Counted from the first letter of the stretch, positions 44,705 through 54,141 are shown. The stretch is 64,000 nucleotides of DNA from Saccharopolyspora shandongensis (GCF_900106995.1 NZ_FNOK01000048.1:1-64000); one strand, 5' to 3'. A program made the numbers and translations. The notes: generated by a model from the letters alone, not told the origin.

Positions 44705-45679
44705 ATGGCACAAGCCGTTCGCTTCCACGAGACCGGTGCACCGGAGGTCATGCGGTGGGAAACCGTCGACGTCGGTGAGCCCGGTCCGGGCGAGGTCCGC
44801 ATCCGCCACGAGGCGGTCGGGCTGAACTTCGCCGACACCTACTTCCGCACCGGCCTCTACCCGGCCCCGCTGCCCGCGGGTATGGGCGTCGAAGCGGCCG
44901 GTGTCGTGGAAGCCGTCGGCGCCGGGGTGCCGCACCTCAGGGAAGGCGACCGGGTCACGTACACGGGCAGCCCGCTCGGGGCCTACAGCACCGAGCGCGT
45001 GATGCCCGCCGGGTCGCTGATCGCGCTGCCGGACGAGATCGGCTTCGACACCGCAGCCGCGATGACCATGCGCGGGCTCACCGCTTCCTACCTGCTGCGC
45101 CGCATCCATCCGCTGCGGCAGGGGGACACCGTCCTGCTGCACGCCGCGGCCGGGGGAGTGGGCCTGATCTTCCTGCAGTGGGCGAAGTTGCTGGGGATCA
45201 ACGTGATCGGCACGGTGTCGACGGAGGCGAAGGCCGAGGTCGCGCGTGCTCACGGGTGCGACCACGTCGTGCTCTACAAGCAGGAGGACGTGGCCGCGCG
45301 GGTCCGGGAGATCACCGGCGGAGCGGGCGTTCCGGTCGTGTTCGACAGCATCGGTGCGGCCACCTTCCAGGCCTCCCTCGATTCGCTCGCCCGCCGCGGC
45401 CTGCTGGTGTGCTTCGGCACCGCGTCCGGCCCCGTCCCGCCCATCGACGCGATGCAACTCGCCATCAAGGGATCGGTGTTCGTCACCCGCCCCGCGCTCG
45501 CCGACTACATCGCCGACCCTGCCGAGCGCGCGGAGCTGGCGGGGGAGCTGTTCGGCCACGTCGCCGGCGGTCGGATCAAGATCGGCATCAACCAGCGCTA
45601 CGCCCTCGAAGACGCGGTGCAAGCCCATCGCGACCTGGAGTCGGGTCGCAGCATCGGATCTTCGGTCTTCTCCCTCTGA
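44705..45679 (+). CDS. NADPH:quinone oxidoreductase (zeta-crystallin type)
   Basis: 324 residues. VRFHETGAPEVMRWETVDVG, EAVGLNFADTYFRTGLYPAP, then the NADPH motif [16 protein letters not shown] and VVFDSIGAATFQASL are typical of bacterial Qor. ATG 44705 has AAGGAG upstream. It sits second in the operon, 70 bases after the TauD-like gene. In this context it may reduce an enone or quinone intermediate rather than act as a generic stress enzyme. Confidence 0.94.
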   Translation: MAQAVRFHETGAPEVMRWETVDVGEPGPGEVRIRHEAVGLNFADTYFRTGLYPAPLPAGMGVEAAGVVEAVGAGVPHLREGDRVTYTGSPLGAYSTERVMPAGSLIALPDEIGFDTAAAMTMRGLTASYLLRRIHPLRQGDTVLLHAAAGGVGLIFLQWAKLLGINVIGTVSTEAKAEVARAHGCDHVVLYKQEDVAARVREITGGAGVPVVFDSIGAATFQASLDSLARRGLLVCFGTASGPVPPIDAMQLAIKGSVFVTRPALADYIADPAERAELAGELFGHVAGGRIKIGINQRYALEDAVQAHRDLESGRSIGSSVFSL

Positions 45680-45749
45680 CACTGAATCTTCGCCGCAGCA
45701 CCGGAATTTCGGGCGGCGGCACGATCAACCAACCCGCGGAGGAACTGTC

Positions 45750-46634
45750 ATGTCCAGTGCGGTCCAGACGTCCCGGACGACGAAGATCAAGCACCAGAAG
45801 CTCACGTGCACCATCGGTGCCGAGCTGTTCGACGTCGACCTCGGCGATGTCGCGCGCGATGATGCGCTGTTCGCCGAACTGCATTCGCTGCTGCTCCAGC
45901 ACAAAGTCCTGTTCCTGCGCGATCAGGACATCAGCCGGGCCGAACACGTGGCGCTCGCCCGGCGCTTCGGGTCGCTCGAAGACCACCCGGTGGCCGGCAG
46001 CGATCCCGACAACCCGGGCCTGGTGCGGATCTACAAGGACCTCGACAGCCCGGCCGAGCACTACGAGAACGCCTTCCACTGCGACGCCACCTGGCGGGAG
46101 AACCCGCCCATGGGGTGCGTGCTCCGGTCCGTGGAAGGTCCGGAGGTCGGCGGCGACACGATCTGGGTCAACATGGCCGAGGCGTACGCGAAGCTCCCCG
46201 GGCACATCAAGAGCCAGATCGAGGGACTGCGCGCCAGGCACAGCATCGAGGCCAGCTTCGGCGCCGCGCTGCCGATGGAGCAGCGCCACGAGCTGAAGGA
46301 GCGATTCCCCGACGCGGAACACCCGGTGGTGCGCACCCACCCCGAAACCGGGGAGAAGATCCTCTTCGTCAACGCGTTCGCCACGCATTTCGTCAACTAC
46401 CACACGCCGGAGAACGTCCGCTTCGGAAGCGACTACGCCCCCGGGGCGAGCAACCTTCTCAACTACCTGATCAGCCAGGCCGCGGTCCCGGAGTACCAGG
46501 TGCGCTGGCGCTGGACCAAGAACAGCGTCGCGATCTGGGACAACCGGTCCACGCAGCACTACGCGGTCCAGGACTACTGGCCCGCGGTACGCAAGATGGA
46601 GCGCGCCGGGATCATCGGCGACCGGCCGTTCTGA
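45750..46634 (+). CDS. TauD/TfdA-family 2-oxoglutarate-dependent dioxygenase
   Basis: 294 residues with all catalytic features. His110 and Asp112 lie in AFHCDATWRENPPMG, the distal His270 in NRSTQHYAVQDYWP, and the 2-oxoglutarate Arg in the following RKMER segment. TIGAELFDVDLGDVA and VLFLRDQDISRAEHVALARR are the usual N-terminal blocks. ATG 45750 has GGAGGAA upstream. It probably hydroxylates, and so cleaves, the substrate imported by this operon, with 2-oxoglutarate and Fe(II). It may do the chemistry that the HxD-less paralogue cannot. Confidence 0.95.
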   Translation: MSSAVQTSRTTKIKHQKLTCTIGAELFDVDLGDVARDDALFAELHSLLLQHKVLFLRDQDISRAEHVALARRFGSLEDHPVAGSDPDNPGLVRIYKDLDSPAEHYENAFHCDATWRENPPMGCVLRSVEGPEVGGDTIWVNMAEAYAKLPGHIKSQIEGLRARHSIEASFGAALPMEQRHELKERFPDAEHPVVRTHPETGEKILFVNAFATHFVNYHTPENVRFGSDYAPGASNLLNYLISQAAVPEYQVRWRWTKNSVAIWDNRSTQHYAVQDYWPAVRKMERAGIIGDRPF

Positions 46635-46682
46635 CCTCCCTCCGGGATTTTCGTTCCGCCGCTTCGGAAAAGGAGAAGAACG

Positions 46683-47735
46683 ATGCACTTCCACGACGAC
46701 TCGCTGTTCCCCGAGAACCAGGAGAAGCTCGTCATCACGGCGGCCCCCTACGGGCCGGAGTGGGAGCCGGAGGACTTCCGGGAGGACCTCCCGCTGACCA
46801 TGGACGAGCACGTCCAGCAGGCGGTCGACTGCTACAACGCCGGGGCCACGGTGCTGCACATCCACGTGCGCGAGCTCGACGGCAAGGGTTCCAAGCGGCT
46901 GTCGAAGTTCAACGAGCTGCTGGGCCGGCTGCGCGAAGCCGTACCCGACATGATCCTGCAGGTGGGCGGCTCGATCTCGTTCGCGCCCGAAGGCGAAGGC
47001 GCCGACGCCAAGTGGCTCAGCGACGACACCCGCCACATGCTGGCCGAGCTCGACCCGGCCCCGGACCAGGTCACCATCGCCATCAACACCAACCAGATGA
47101 ACATCATGGAGTTGATGACGGAGGACGACGTCGCCGGGACCTCGCTCGCGCGGCCGGCGGTGGCCGAGGCGTACCGCGAGATGTACGTGCCGGCCGGCCC
47201 GGCCTGGGTCGAGGAGCACCTGAAGCGCCTCCAGGCGGCGGGCATCCAGCCGCACTTCCAGCTGGCCAACATCCCGCAGCTGGAAACCGTCGAGCGGCTG
47301 ATCCGGCGCGGTGTCTACACAGGACCGCTGATGGTCACCTGGGTCGGCATCGGCGGCGGGTTCGACGGCCCCAACCCGTACAACATCATGGAGTTCATCC
47401 GCCGCGTCCCCGACGGCGCGGTGCTGACGCTGGAAACCCTCATGCGCAGCGTCCTGCCGGTCAACGCGATGGCCATCGCCATGGGGCTGCACACCCGGTG
47501 CGGCAACGAGGACACCATCTGGGGGCGCAAGGGCGCGAAGCTGACCTCGGTCCAGCAGATCGAGCAGCTGGTGCGCATCGCGGGCGAGCTCGGCCGGGAA
47601 GTCGCCACCGGTAAGGAGGCCCGCGAGATCTACAAGATCGGCGAACGCTACGCCGACGCCGACGAGACCCTCGCCAAGGTCGGGTTCGCCCCGAACCGCA
47701 AGCCGGGGCAGGTCGGCTTCACCCACCACGCCTGA
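46683..47735 (+). CDS. BKACE enzyme (beta-keto acid cleavage, DUF849)
   Basis: 350 residues. The zinc site starts with His59 and His61 in VLHIHVRELDGKG; QVGGSISFAPEG and the C-terminal MAIAMGLHTRCGNEDTIWGR also match the family. BKACE proteins condense a beta-keto acid with acetyl-CoA to give acetoacetate and a new acyl-CoA; known substrates include 3-keto-5-aminohexanoate and dehydrocarnitine. ATG 46683 has AAGGAG upstream. This family marks the operon as catabolic and implies that a beta-keto acid is made by the upstream oxidoreductases. Confidence 0.93.
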   Translation: MHFHDDSLFPENQEKLVITAAPYGPEWEPEDFREDLPLTMDEHVQQAVDCYNAGATVLHIHVRELDGKGSKRLSKFNELLGRLREAVPDMILQVGGSISFAPEGEGADAKWLSDDTRHMLAELDPAPDQVTIAINTNQMNIMELMTEDDVAGTSLARPAVAEAYREMYVPAGPAWVEEHLKRLQAAGIQPHFQLANIPQLETVERLIRRGVYTGPLMVTWVGIGGGFDGPNPYNIMEFIRRVPDGAVLTLETLMRSVLPVNAMAIAMGLHTRCGNEDTIWGRKGAKLTSVQQIEQLVRIAGELGREVATGKEAREIYKIGERYADADETLAKVGFAPNRKPGQVGFTHHA

Positions 47736-47764
47736 CGGTCGGAGACACCGAACGCCGTTGGGGA

Positions 47765-47804
47765 GGCCGGGGCGCGGCGCCTCACGAGGGCCCGCGCCCC
47801 GGCC
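47765..47804. terminator. GC-rich hairpin between BKACE and MFS genes
   Basis: GGCCGGGGCGCGG (47765-47777) and CCGCGCCCCGGCC (47792-47804) form a perfect 13-bp stem with a 14-base loop and no T-run. It lies in the longest gap of the operon, 30 bases after the BKACE stop, and could reduce expression of the last three genes. Confidence 0.6.
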
Positions 47805-47867
47805 CCGGATTTCGCCAGGGGGACGAGCTTTCCACCGGATGCACCAGCAGCAAGCCGAGGAGTGACA

Positions 47868-49175
47868 ATGAAGTCGCACGCCCTGCCCACCTTGGACCTA
47901 CCCGGCGGGACCGCGCCCGCCAAGCCGCGGATCTACCCCTTGGTCGTCTTCGGCCTGACGTTCGGGCTGTTGCTGTCGGACTACATGTCCCGGCAGGTTC
48001 TCAACGCGGTGTTCCCGTTCCTGAAGGCCGAGTGGGCGCTGTCCGACTCCCAGCTCGCCGCGCTGACCAGCGTGGTGGCGGCGATGGTCGGACTGCTCAC
48101 CTTCCCGCTGTCAGTACTCGCCGACCGGTGGGGCCGCGTCCGCAGCCTGGTGCTGATGGCGATCATCTGGAGCCTGGCGACGCTGCTGTGCGCGATCGCG
48201 GCCGACTACGGCCAGCTGCTCGGCGCACGATTCCTCGTGGGAGTGGGAGAAGCCGCTTACGGCAGCGTCGGCATCGCGGTGGTGCTCAGCGTGTTCGCGC
48301 CCCACGTCCGCGCCACGTTCGGCGGCGCGTTCATGGCCGGCGGCTCGTTCGGCTCGACGATCGGCGTCGCGCTCGGCGGCTTCATCGCCGTCCACTTCGG
48401 TTGGCGCTGGGCCTTGGCGTTCATGGCCGTCGTCGGGCTGGTGCTGGTCGTCCTGTTCCGGTTGGTCGTCACCCAGCGCAGGCTGGACCGGCACCGGTTC
48501 GAGGACGACGCCGCCGTTGAGCCGGGCGGATACCGGGCTCCGCTGTCCAGCCTGTTCTCGAACGCTTCCGTGCTCTGCGCCTACGTCGGGAGCGGCCTGC
48601 AGATGTTCGTCGCCGCCGTTCTGCTGGCCTGGACACCCAGTTACCTCAACCGGTACCACGCCATGAGCCCGGACACCGCCGGATTCGTCTCGGCGATCCT
48701 GGTCCTGCTCATCGGCGCCGGGATGATCGTCTGCGGCGCCATCACAGACCGGGCCAGCCGACGGCACCCGGAGCGCAAGTGGACCACTTCGATCGGCTAC
48801 GGCGCGGCCGCCGCAATCCTGCTGATCACCGGTTTCCAGTTGCCGGCAGGCGTTCCGCAGCTCGTCGTGATCGGCTGCGGCGCATTCTTCTCGGCGGGCG
48901 CCTCCGGGCCCGCCACCGCCATGGTCGCCAACCTCACGCACGCGTCCGTGCGGGCCACCGGGTTCGGGTCGCTGACCCTGGCGAACAGCCTCCTGGGCCT
49001 GGCCGCGGGCCCGTTCGTCGTCGGTCTCCTGGCCGACCGCCTCGGCCTGCTGGGGGCGCTGCAACTCGCCCCGCTGGTCTACCTCGGAGCCATCGCGGCA
49101 CTGCTGATCGGAAAGCGCCGCTACCCGGCAGCGCTGCGAGGACTCACGGCACTCGACAGACGTCCTTCGGCATGA
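47868..49175 (+). CDS. MFS transporter (organic acid/aromatic acid permease type)
   Basis: About 435 residues and 12 membrane segments. The loop 2-3 motif is PLSVLADRWGRVRSLV and the helix-4 motif GARFLVGVGEAAYGSVG; this EAAYG form is typical of hexuronate, galactonate and aromatic-acid carriers and of sphingolipid-like spinster proteins. ATG 47868 is chosen, seven bases after GAGGAG; GTG 47862 is an alternative. It probably imports the substrate of the operon. Confidence 0.92.
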   Translation: MKSHALPTLDLPGGTAPAKPRIYPLVVFGLTFGLLLSDYMSRQVLNAVFPFLKAEWALSDSQLAALTSVVAAMVGLLTFPLSVLADRWGRVRSLVLMAIIWSLATLLCAIAADYGQLLGARFLVGVGEAAYGSVGIAVVLSVFAPHVRATFGGAFMAGGSFGSTIGVALGGFIAVHFGWRWALAFMAVVGLVLVVLFRLVVTQRRLDRHRFEDDAAVEPGGYRAPLSSLFSNASVLCAYVGSGLQMFVAAVLLAWTPSYLNRYHAMSPDTAGFVSAILVLLIGAGMIVCGAITDRASRRHPERKWTTSIGYGAAAAILLITGFQLPAGVPQLVVIGCGAFFSAGASGPATAMVANLTHASVRATGFGSLTLANSLLGLAAGPFVVGLLADRLGLLGALQLAPLVYLGAIAALLIGKRRYPAALRGLTALDRRPSA

Positions 49176-49200
49176 CCGAATCGCAAGATCGGAGCAGCAG

Positions 49201-49785
49201 TTGAACAACCCCGAAAACCCGACCGTCGTGATCGTCCCGGGCCTGCGGGACCACGTGGCCGACCACTGGCAGACCCATCTCGCCGAGAAGCTGCCGAACA
49301 CCCGCACCGTGCCGCCGCTCGAACACGACAAGCTCAGCCGGGACGCCCGGGTCGCGGCGCTCGACCGCGTCGTGGCGGACATCGCGGGGCCCATCGTCAT
49401 CGTCGCGCACAGCGCCGGAGTGATGATCACCGTCCACTGGGCGCAGCGGCACACCCGCGCGATCCGGGGTGCCCTGCTGGCAACGCCGCCTGACTTCGAA
49501 TCGCGGCTGCCGGATGGCTACCCCGCACCGGACGACCTGTCCCGCAACGGTTGGCTGCCGACGCCGCGCGAACTGCTCCCGTTCCCCAGCATCGTGGCGG
49601 CGAGCACGAACGACCCCCTCGCCCGCCTGGCGCAGGTGGCCGAGATGGCCCGGGACTGGGGCAGCAGGCTGGTCCACCTAGGCGCCGTCGGCCACCTGAA
49701 CCCCGCCTCGGGGTACGGGCTCTGGCCGCGGGCCGAGGAATTCGTCCGCGAGCTCGCGCGAACGTACGAAGACGCCGCGCACTGA
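49201..49785 (+). CDS. RBBP9/YdeN-family alpha/beta hydrolase
   Basis: 194 residues. IVPGLRDHVADHWQTHLAEK opens the domain, VAHSAGVMITVHWAQ holds the nucleophile Ser, STNDPLA the Asp and LGAVGHLNPASG the His; the GHLNxxSG end is diagnostic for the RBBP9 group. The start is TTG 49201 with GGAG at about 49191-49194. It lies 25 bases after the MFS stop. It may hydrolyse an ester or amide of the imported compound. Confidence 0.9.
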   Translation: MNNPENPTVVIVPGLRDHVADHWQTHLAEKLPNTRTVPPLEHDKLSRDARVAALDRVVADIAGPIVIVAHSAGVMITVHWAQRHTRAIRGALLATPPDFESRLPDGYPAPDDLSRNGWLPTPRELLPFPSIVAASTNDPLARLAQVAEMARDWGSRLVHLGAVGHLNPASGYGLWPRAEEFVRELARTYEDAAH

Positions 49786-49816
49786 CACCGCCGAACCACG
49801 ACGTAGGAGACCAAGC

Positions 49817-51376
49817 GTGCTGAACCTGGCCATGTTCCTCGACGACTCCGCCCGCAGGTATCCGCGGCGCGACGCCCTGGTGTGCGGCGGCAGGAGGATG
49901 AGCTACGCGCAGGTCGGCGCGCTCGCCAACCGGATCGCCAACCTCCTGGTCTCCCGGGGGATCCGGCCAGGCGACAAGGTGGCGGTTACCTGCCCGAACG
50001 TGCCGGAGTTTCCCGCCGTGTACTACGGGATCCTGAAGGCCGGTGCCGTCGTCGTGCCGCTCAACGTGCTGCTCAAGGAGCGGGAGATCGCCTACCACCT
50101 GGCCGATTCCGGCGCCCGGGCGTACTTCTGCTTCGAAGGGGATCCGAGCCTGCCGACGGCTGAACGCGGGCGTGCCGCGTTCCGGCAGACCCCGGGCTGC
50201 CAGGACATGTTCGTCATCGCCGCCGGAACCGAGAGCCCCGAACCGGTCGGGGAGACCGAGACGCTGGCGCAAGCGCTGTCGGCCCAGCCCGCGGAATTCG
50301 AGACCGTGGCGCGGGAGGCGACCGACACCGCCGTGATCCTCTACACCAGCGGCACCACCGGGCGGCCGAAGGGCGCCGAACTCACCCACGCCAACATGGT
50401 GATGAACGCCCTGACCGCCAACCAGATGTTCGGCAGCACCCCGGCGCAGCACGACACGCACCTGGTCGCGCTGCCGCTGTTCCACTCCTTCGGCCAGAGC
50501 ATCGACATGAACGCGGGATTCTCCGTCGGCGCGACCCTGGTCCTGCTGCCGAGGTTCGAAGCACGGGCGGCGCTGGAGCTGATGGCCGGCGAGGACGTCA
50601 CGGTGTTCGCGGGCGTCCCGACGATGTACTGGGGCTTGCTCGGCGCGCTCGGCGAAGGCGTCGACGTCGGGCGGATCGCGCGGAACCTGAGGCTGGCCAT
50701 CTCCGGCGGCGCGGCGCTACCGGTGGAGATCCACTCGCGGTTCGAGCAGCGCTTCGGAATCCGGATCCTCGAAGGCTACGGCCTGTCCGAAACATCGCCG
50801 CTGGCCCTCTTCAGCCTTCTGGGGCAGCCGCCCCGGCCGGGGTCGATCGGCCTGCCGGTCTGGGGCGTCGAGGTCGAGCTGGTCGATGCCGGCTGGAACG
50901 TGGTGACCGGCGCAGACGAGGTCGGCGAGATCGCCATCCGCGGCCACAACGTCATGAAGGGCTACTTCGACCGACCGGACGAGACCGCGGAGGTCATGCA
51001 CAACGGCTGGTTCCGCACGGGTGATCTCGCCCGCCGCGATGGCGACGGCTTCTACTACATCGTCGACCGGGCGAAGGACATGATCGTCCGGGGCGGCTTC
51101 AACGTCTACCCGAGGGAGGTCGAAGAGGTCCTGATGAGCCACGAGGCGGTCTCCCTCGCCGCGGTCGTCGGCATTGCGAATGACAGCCACGGAGAAGAGA
51201 TCAAAGCGTTCGTGATCACCGCCGAATCCGCGCAGATCACGGAGGATGAACTCATCGCCTGGTCAAAGGAGCAGATGGCGAGCTACAAGTACCCGAGGCT
51301 GATCGAGTTCGTGGAAGCCCTCCCGATGACGGCAACGGGCAAGATCCTCAAACGGGAACTGGGCCGGACCCGGTAG
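49817..51376 (+). CDS. Acyl-CoA ligase (FadD-like ANL enzyme)
   Basis: 519 residues. AMP-binding P-loop YTSGTTGRPKGAELTHANMV, FAGVPTMYWGLLGAL, EGYGLSETSPLALFSLLGQP and WFRTGDLARRDGDGF are canonical, and the acyl-activating Lys is in MTATGKILKREL. GTG 49817 has AGGAGA upstream. It is the last gene of the operon and would activate a carboxylic-acid intermediate. Its last 116 bases are repeated exactly at 54727-54842 beyond an inserted segment; either copy gives the same C-terminus ELGRTR. Confidence 0.96.
   Translation: MLNLAMFLDDSARRYPRRDALVCGGRRMSYAQVGALANRIANLLVSRGIRPGDKVAVTCPNVPEFPAVYYGILKAGAVVVPLNVLLKEREIAYHLADSGARAYFCFEGDPSLPTAERGRAAFRQTPGCQDMFVIAAGTESPEPVGETETLAQALSAQPAEFETVAREATDTAVILYTSGTTGRPKGAELTHANMVMNALTANQMFGSTPAQHDTHLVALPLFHSFGQSIDMNAGFSVGATLVLLPRFEARAALELMAGEDVTVFAGVPTMYWGLLGALGEGVDVGRIARNLRLAISGGAALPVEIHSRFEQRFGIRILEGYGLSETSPLALFSLLGQPPRPGSIGLPVWGVEVELVDAGWNVVTGADEVGEIAIRGHNVMKGYFDRPDETAEVMHNGWFRTGDLARRDGDGFYYIVDRAKDMIVRGGFNVYPREVEEVLMSHEAVSLAAVVGIANDSHGEEIKAFVITAESAQITEDELIAWSKEQMASYKYPRLIEFVEALPMTATGKILKRELGRTR
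51257..51372 (+). repeat. 116-bp direct repeat, copy 1 (3' end of the acyl-CoA ligase gene)
   Basis: Bases 51257-51372 are identical to 54727-54842, a 3,470-bp offset. The match begins at GCCTGGTCAAAGG and ends at CCGGACCCG, then diverges to GTAG here and CTGA in copy 2, so each copy keeps a stop codon. It bounds an inserted segment on the left. Confidence 0.95.
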
Positions 51377-51472
51377 CGGCGGTCGTCGTCCTTGGCCTGC
51401 CCGCACAAGCTCCCCGTGTCGCGACCCCGAACGGGCTTGGTGTGGAGCGCGTTCGTCGGTCCCGCGGTTTGG

Positions 51473-52390
51473 CTACTGCTCTGCGGAAATCGGCGAGGCC
51501 ACGACGTCACGGAGCCGGTGCGCGACCCAGCGGCGCGCGACGTCGACCAGCGGCGCCCGTTGCGGGCTGGGGTCTACGCCGGCCATGTGGTGCCACACCC
51601 CGAGCACGGCGACGGCGAAGTCGGTGCGTTCTTGTTCGCTCACCGAAGACCATGCGGGTACAACGCCGTCGGCCCATCGTTCGGCAGCTGCCGGGGAGTG
51701 GCCGGCGTCGATCAGGCGCAGCACTAGTAGCCCGGCGTCGACCCACGGCGCGGCGCGGCGCGACCACGCCCAGTCGACCACCCGTGCCCGATCGGACACC
51801 AACACGTTGAGGGGGTGGAGGTCGGTGTGGGCGAGTGCGTCGCCGTCGATCGCGGTGAACGCGCGGTGCTCGCGGTCGACGAACTCGTCGAGCCTGCCCC
51901 ACACCCACTCCGCCGGCTCGGGTTTCCGGTCGTGCGCCAGGCGGCGCCAGGCGGCCAGCCGGGCCCACTGATCGGCCAGCCGCGGCGCTCTGGCGGGCGA
52001 TGGCGTCAATGCCTCGCCGATCGTGTGCACGGTGTCGGCGACCAGCGGCAGGTCCGGTGACCCTGGAGAGAGGTCGGCGTGGTGCCCCGGCACGTGTTCG
52101 AACCCGAGCAGCAACCACCCGTCGACCTCGGTCCGCCACAGCAGCCGCGGTGCCACGCCCGGCGGAAGGTACGGGTTCACCTGCGCCTCGTGCCGGTGCA
52201 TCCGGGCTTTCGGCGTGTCGAGCCGGACGCCCTTGCAGAACAGGACGTGTCCGCCACCGGTGTGCAGGGTGGCGGACACGTCCGAGTTCCGCCCGGCGTT
52301 CGGGAGCACCGCCCGAGTCACGGTGCCGCACTGGTTCTCTATTGCGGCACGCACAGCGGTCGGTAGTTCGCTCCAATCACGTCGGGTCAT
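51473..52390 (-). CDS. APH-family phosphotransferase
   Basis: 305 residues with a protein-kinase-like fold. The catalytic loop is LAHTDLHPLNVLV and the metal-binding segment VVDWAWSRRAAPWVDAG; LLLGFEHVPGHHADL forms the lobe linker. It is related to aminoglycoside and homoserine-type kinases, but no substrate can be assigned. It starts 6 bases after the stop of a small Cys-rich gene on the same strand. It is the left-most gene of the repeat-bounded segment. Confidence 0.85.
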   Translation of the reverse strand: MTRRDWSELPTAVRAAIENQCGTVTRAVLPNAGRNSDVSATLHTGGGHVLFCKGVRLDTPKARMHRHEAQVNPYLPPGVAPRLLWRTEVDGWLLLGFEHVPGHHADLSPGSPDLPLVADTVHTIGEALTPSPARAPRLADQWARLAAWRRLAHDRKPEPAEWVWGRLDEFVDREHRAFTAIDGDALAHTDLHPLNVLVSDRARVVDWAWSRRAAPWVDAGLLVLRLIDAGHSPAAAERWADGVVPAWSSVSEQERTDFAVAVLGVWHHMAGVDPSPQRAPLVDVARRWVAHRLRDVVASPISAEQ

Positions 52391-52396
52391 CGGTGC

Positions 52397-52606
52397 TCAC
52401 TTCTTCGGTGGCGGGTCCGGTGGTGGGTCGTTGTAGCAGCCGTTGTGGCACTGGCTGCACAGGCTCGCATCCTCGGCGAACCATAGCTCGCGGTCGACGA
52501 GGAACCCGGTTTGCTCGATCGCTGCGACGGTGCGGTGTCGCACCTCGATCGGGTCTGCCTCGGACGGCTGATCCACAGATCCGCCGACGCTTTCCGAGCT
52601 GGTCAT
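52397..52606 (-). CDS. Small Cys-rich protein of unknown function
   Basis: 69 residues from ATG 52606 (AAGG upstream). A longer open frame reaches 52765 but overlaps the divergent regulator start. The first half is acidic (MTSSESVGGSVDQPSEADPI), the middle hydrophobic-aromatic (TGFLVDRELWF), and the end reads CSQCHNGC then a proline tail PPPDPPPKK. CxxCxxxC could bind metal or a cofactor. It is not a known RiPP precursor by sequence. It is co-transcribed with the kinase gene 6 bases downstream. Confidence 0.65.
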   Translation of the reverse strand: MTSSESVGGSVDQPSEADPIEVRHRTVAAIEQTGFLVDRELWFAEDASLCSQCHNGCYNDPPPDPPPKK

Positions 52607-52731
52607 GCCCTGACCTTCGTCGGCAAGCGCGGGGAATCCGACACGTTTTCGGGGCATCGCGGGCCAGATTGCGATCTGACCCACTGTTTCCGTCCGGATA
52701 CATTCGGTGATCGATTGCGAAAGGGGAGATC

Positions 52732-54135
52732 GTGCCGACGCCGAACACGTCGCTTCGCGCAGCACGGGAGGCCACCGCGTCCCGCCGCATCCCTGACGAG
52801 TGCATGTCGCGGCCCGAGCTGGCCGACGAGGTGAATCGCTACCTGTTCGGCTCGACCGGCAAGCTGTATGAACTCGATCGACACCAGATCGCGCGGTATG
52901 AGCGTGGTGAAGTCAGGTGGCCGGGAGCGGCTTATCGCGCAGGATTTCGTGCGGTGCTCGGCGCGAAGTCCGACAGCGAGCTCGGGTTCATTCCGCGTAG
53001 GCAGGCACCTTCTCGATCTGCGGAGGCAGACGACCAGCCGACGGGCTGGCATCCTTCGGACGTCGTAGCCAATGCCGAGGAGATGACGAGTCAGGACGTG
53101 ACCCTTTCGCGACGCAAAGCACTGGTCTCCGCAGCGGCCGTCGCCGGTGCAGGCCTCACCGAGCCTCTGCAGGGTTGGCTGGTACCGCAGCGCATCCGGC
53201 TTGCTGGCAGCGCATCGATCAGCGGAGCTGAAATAGACGGCTGGCGGGAAATCACGGGACAACTCCAGGGCTGGAACAGCACACCGACCGGACTGCTCGC
53301 CCGCAAAGCAGTCATCGCGCTGCTCAACGACGTCAGCGACCGGCTCAAGGATGCAGCCGACAGCGCTACGACGCGCGAGGCATTCCTCGTGGGCGCTGAG
53401 CTGGCCGAGATCGCCGCGTCGATGTCGTGGGATTCAGGTCTGCACCGCGCCGCCCAGCGCTACTACACGCTGTCCGTGCAGTTCGCCAAGGTCGGTGGCG
53501 ATGACAACTTCGCCGCGGTCACCCTCGCCGCGTTCGCGCGCCAGTGCTTCGACCTCGGGCAGGCCGACGACGGCCTCGAACTCGTACAACTCGCCCAGTA
53601 CGGCACCAGGAAATCTGCGCGCCCGATCCTGCGCGCGCTGCTGGCCACACGAGAAGCGTGGTCCTACGCCCAAACCGGGGCAGCGCAGCAGTTTCGCCGA
53701 GCTGCTGGGCTCGCCGAAGATCACTTCGCCGAGTCCGTCGGCGACGAAGCTGATCACCGAGTGCGGGGCCTCGACCAGGTCGAACTCTACGGGGTGCTTG
53801 GCGCGCGGTGGCGCGATCTCGCTGCTGCGCGCCAGGAACCGAAGGAAGCGCGGCATGCTCAGGAGTACATCGGTCGTGCCCTGGAGCTGCGTGATCCGTC
53901 ATGCGCCAGGAACCGGGCATTCGACATGATCGGGCTCGCCCGCACCTACCTCGTCACCGCAGAACCCGACCGCGCGTGCGAGCTGGTCGCCGAAGCCCTG
54001 CCCATCGCGAAGCAGTGGGCGGCCGGTCGTGTTGGGGAGAAGCTGCGAGACTTTCATCGTGAAGTGCGGCCGTTCGCGGACTCCGTCGTCGTGCGCGATA
54101 CGCGCGACGCTGTCCGCGACCTTGTTGACGCCTGA
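52732..54135 (+). CDS. XRE-family regulator with TPR-like C-terminal domain
   Basis: 467 residues. An N-terminal XRE-like DNA-binding domain (LRAAREATASRRIPDECMSR, LYELDRHQIARYERGEVRWP, AYRAGFRAVLG) is followed by a Ser-rich linker with a Tat-like stretch (SRRKALVSAAAVAGAG). A long helical repeat region of about 280 residues comes next (RAAQRYYTLSVQFAKVGGDD, ATREAWSYAQTGAAQQFRRA). This architecture is common in actinomycetes, often beside kinases or small effector genes. GTG 52732 has AGGGGAG upstream. It diverges from the Cys-rich/kinase pair and may control it. Confidence 0.88.
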   Translation: MPTPNTSLRAAREATASRRIPDECMSRPELADEVNRYLFGSTGKLYELDRHQIARYERGEVRWPGAAYRAGFRAVLGAKSDSELGFIPRRQAPSRSAEADDQPTGWHPSDVVANAEEMTSQDVTLSRRKALVSAAAVAGAGLTEPLQGWLVPQRIRLAGSASISGAEIDGWREITGQLQGWNSTPTGLLARKAVIALLNDVSDRLKDAADSATTREAFLVGAELAEIAASMSWDSGLHRAAQRYYTLSVQFAKVGGDDNFAAVTLAAFARQCFDLGQADDGLELVQLAQYGTRKSARPILRALLATREAWSYAQTGAAQQFRRAAGLAEDHFAESVGDEADHRVRGLDQVELYGVLGARWRDLAAARQEPKEARHAQEYIGRALELRDPSCARNRAFDMIGLARTYLVTAEPDRACELVAEALPIAKQWAAGRVGEKLRDFHREVRPFADSVVVRDTRDAVRDLVDA

Positions 54136-54141
54136 CCAGCA

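Noticed and set aside
51257-51376. tRNA-type attachment site
   Set aside because: The duplicated sequence is protein-coding, and I saw no tRNA-like cloverleaf in or near either copy.
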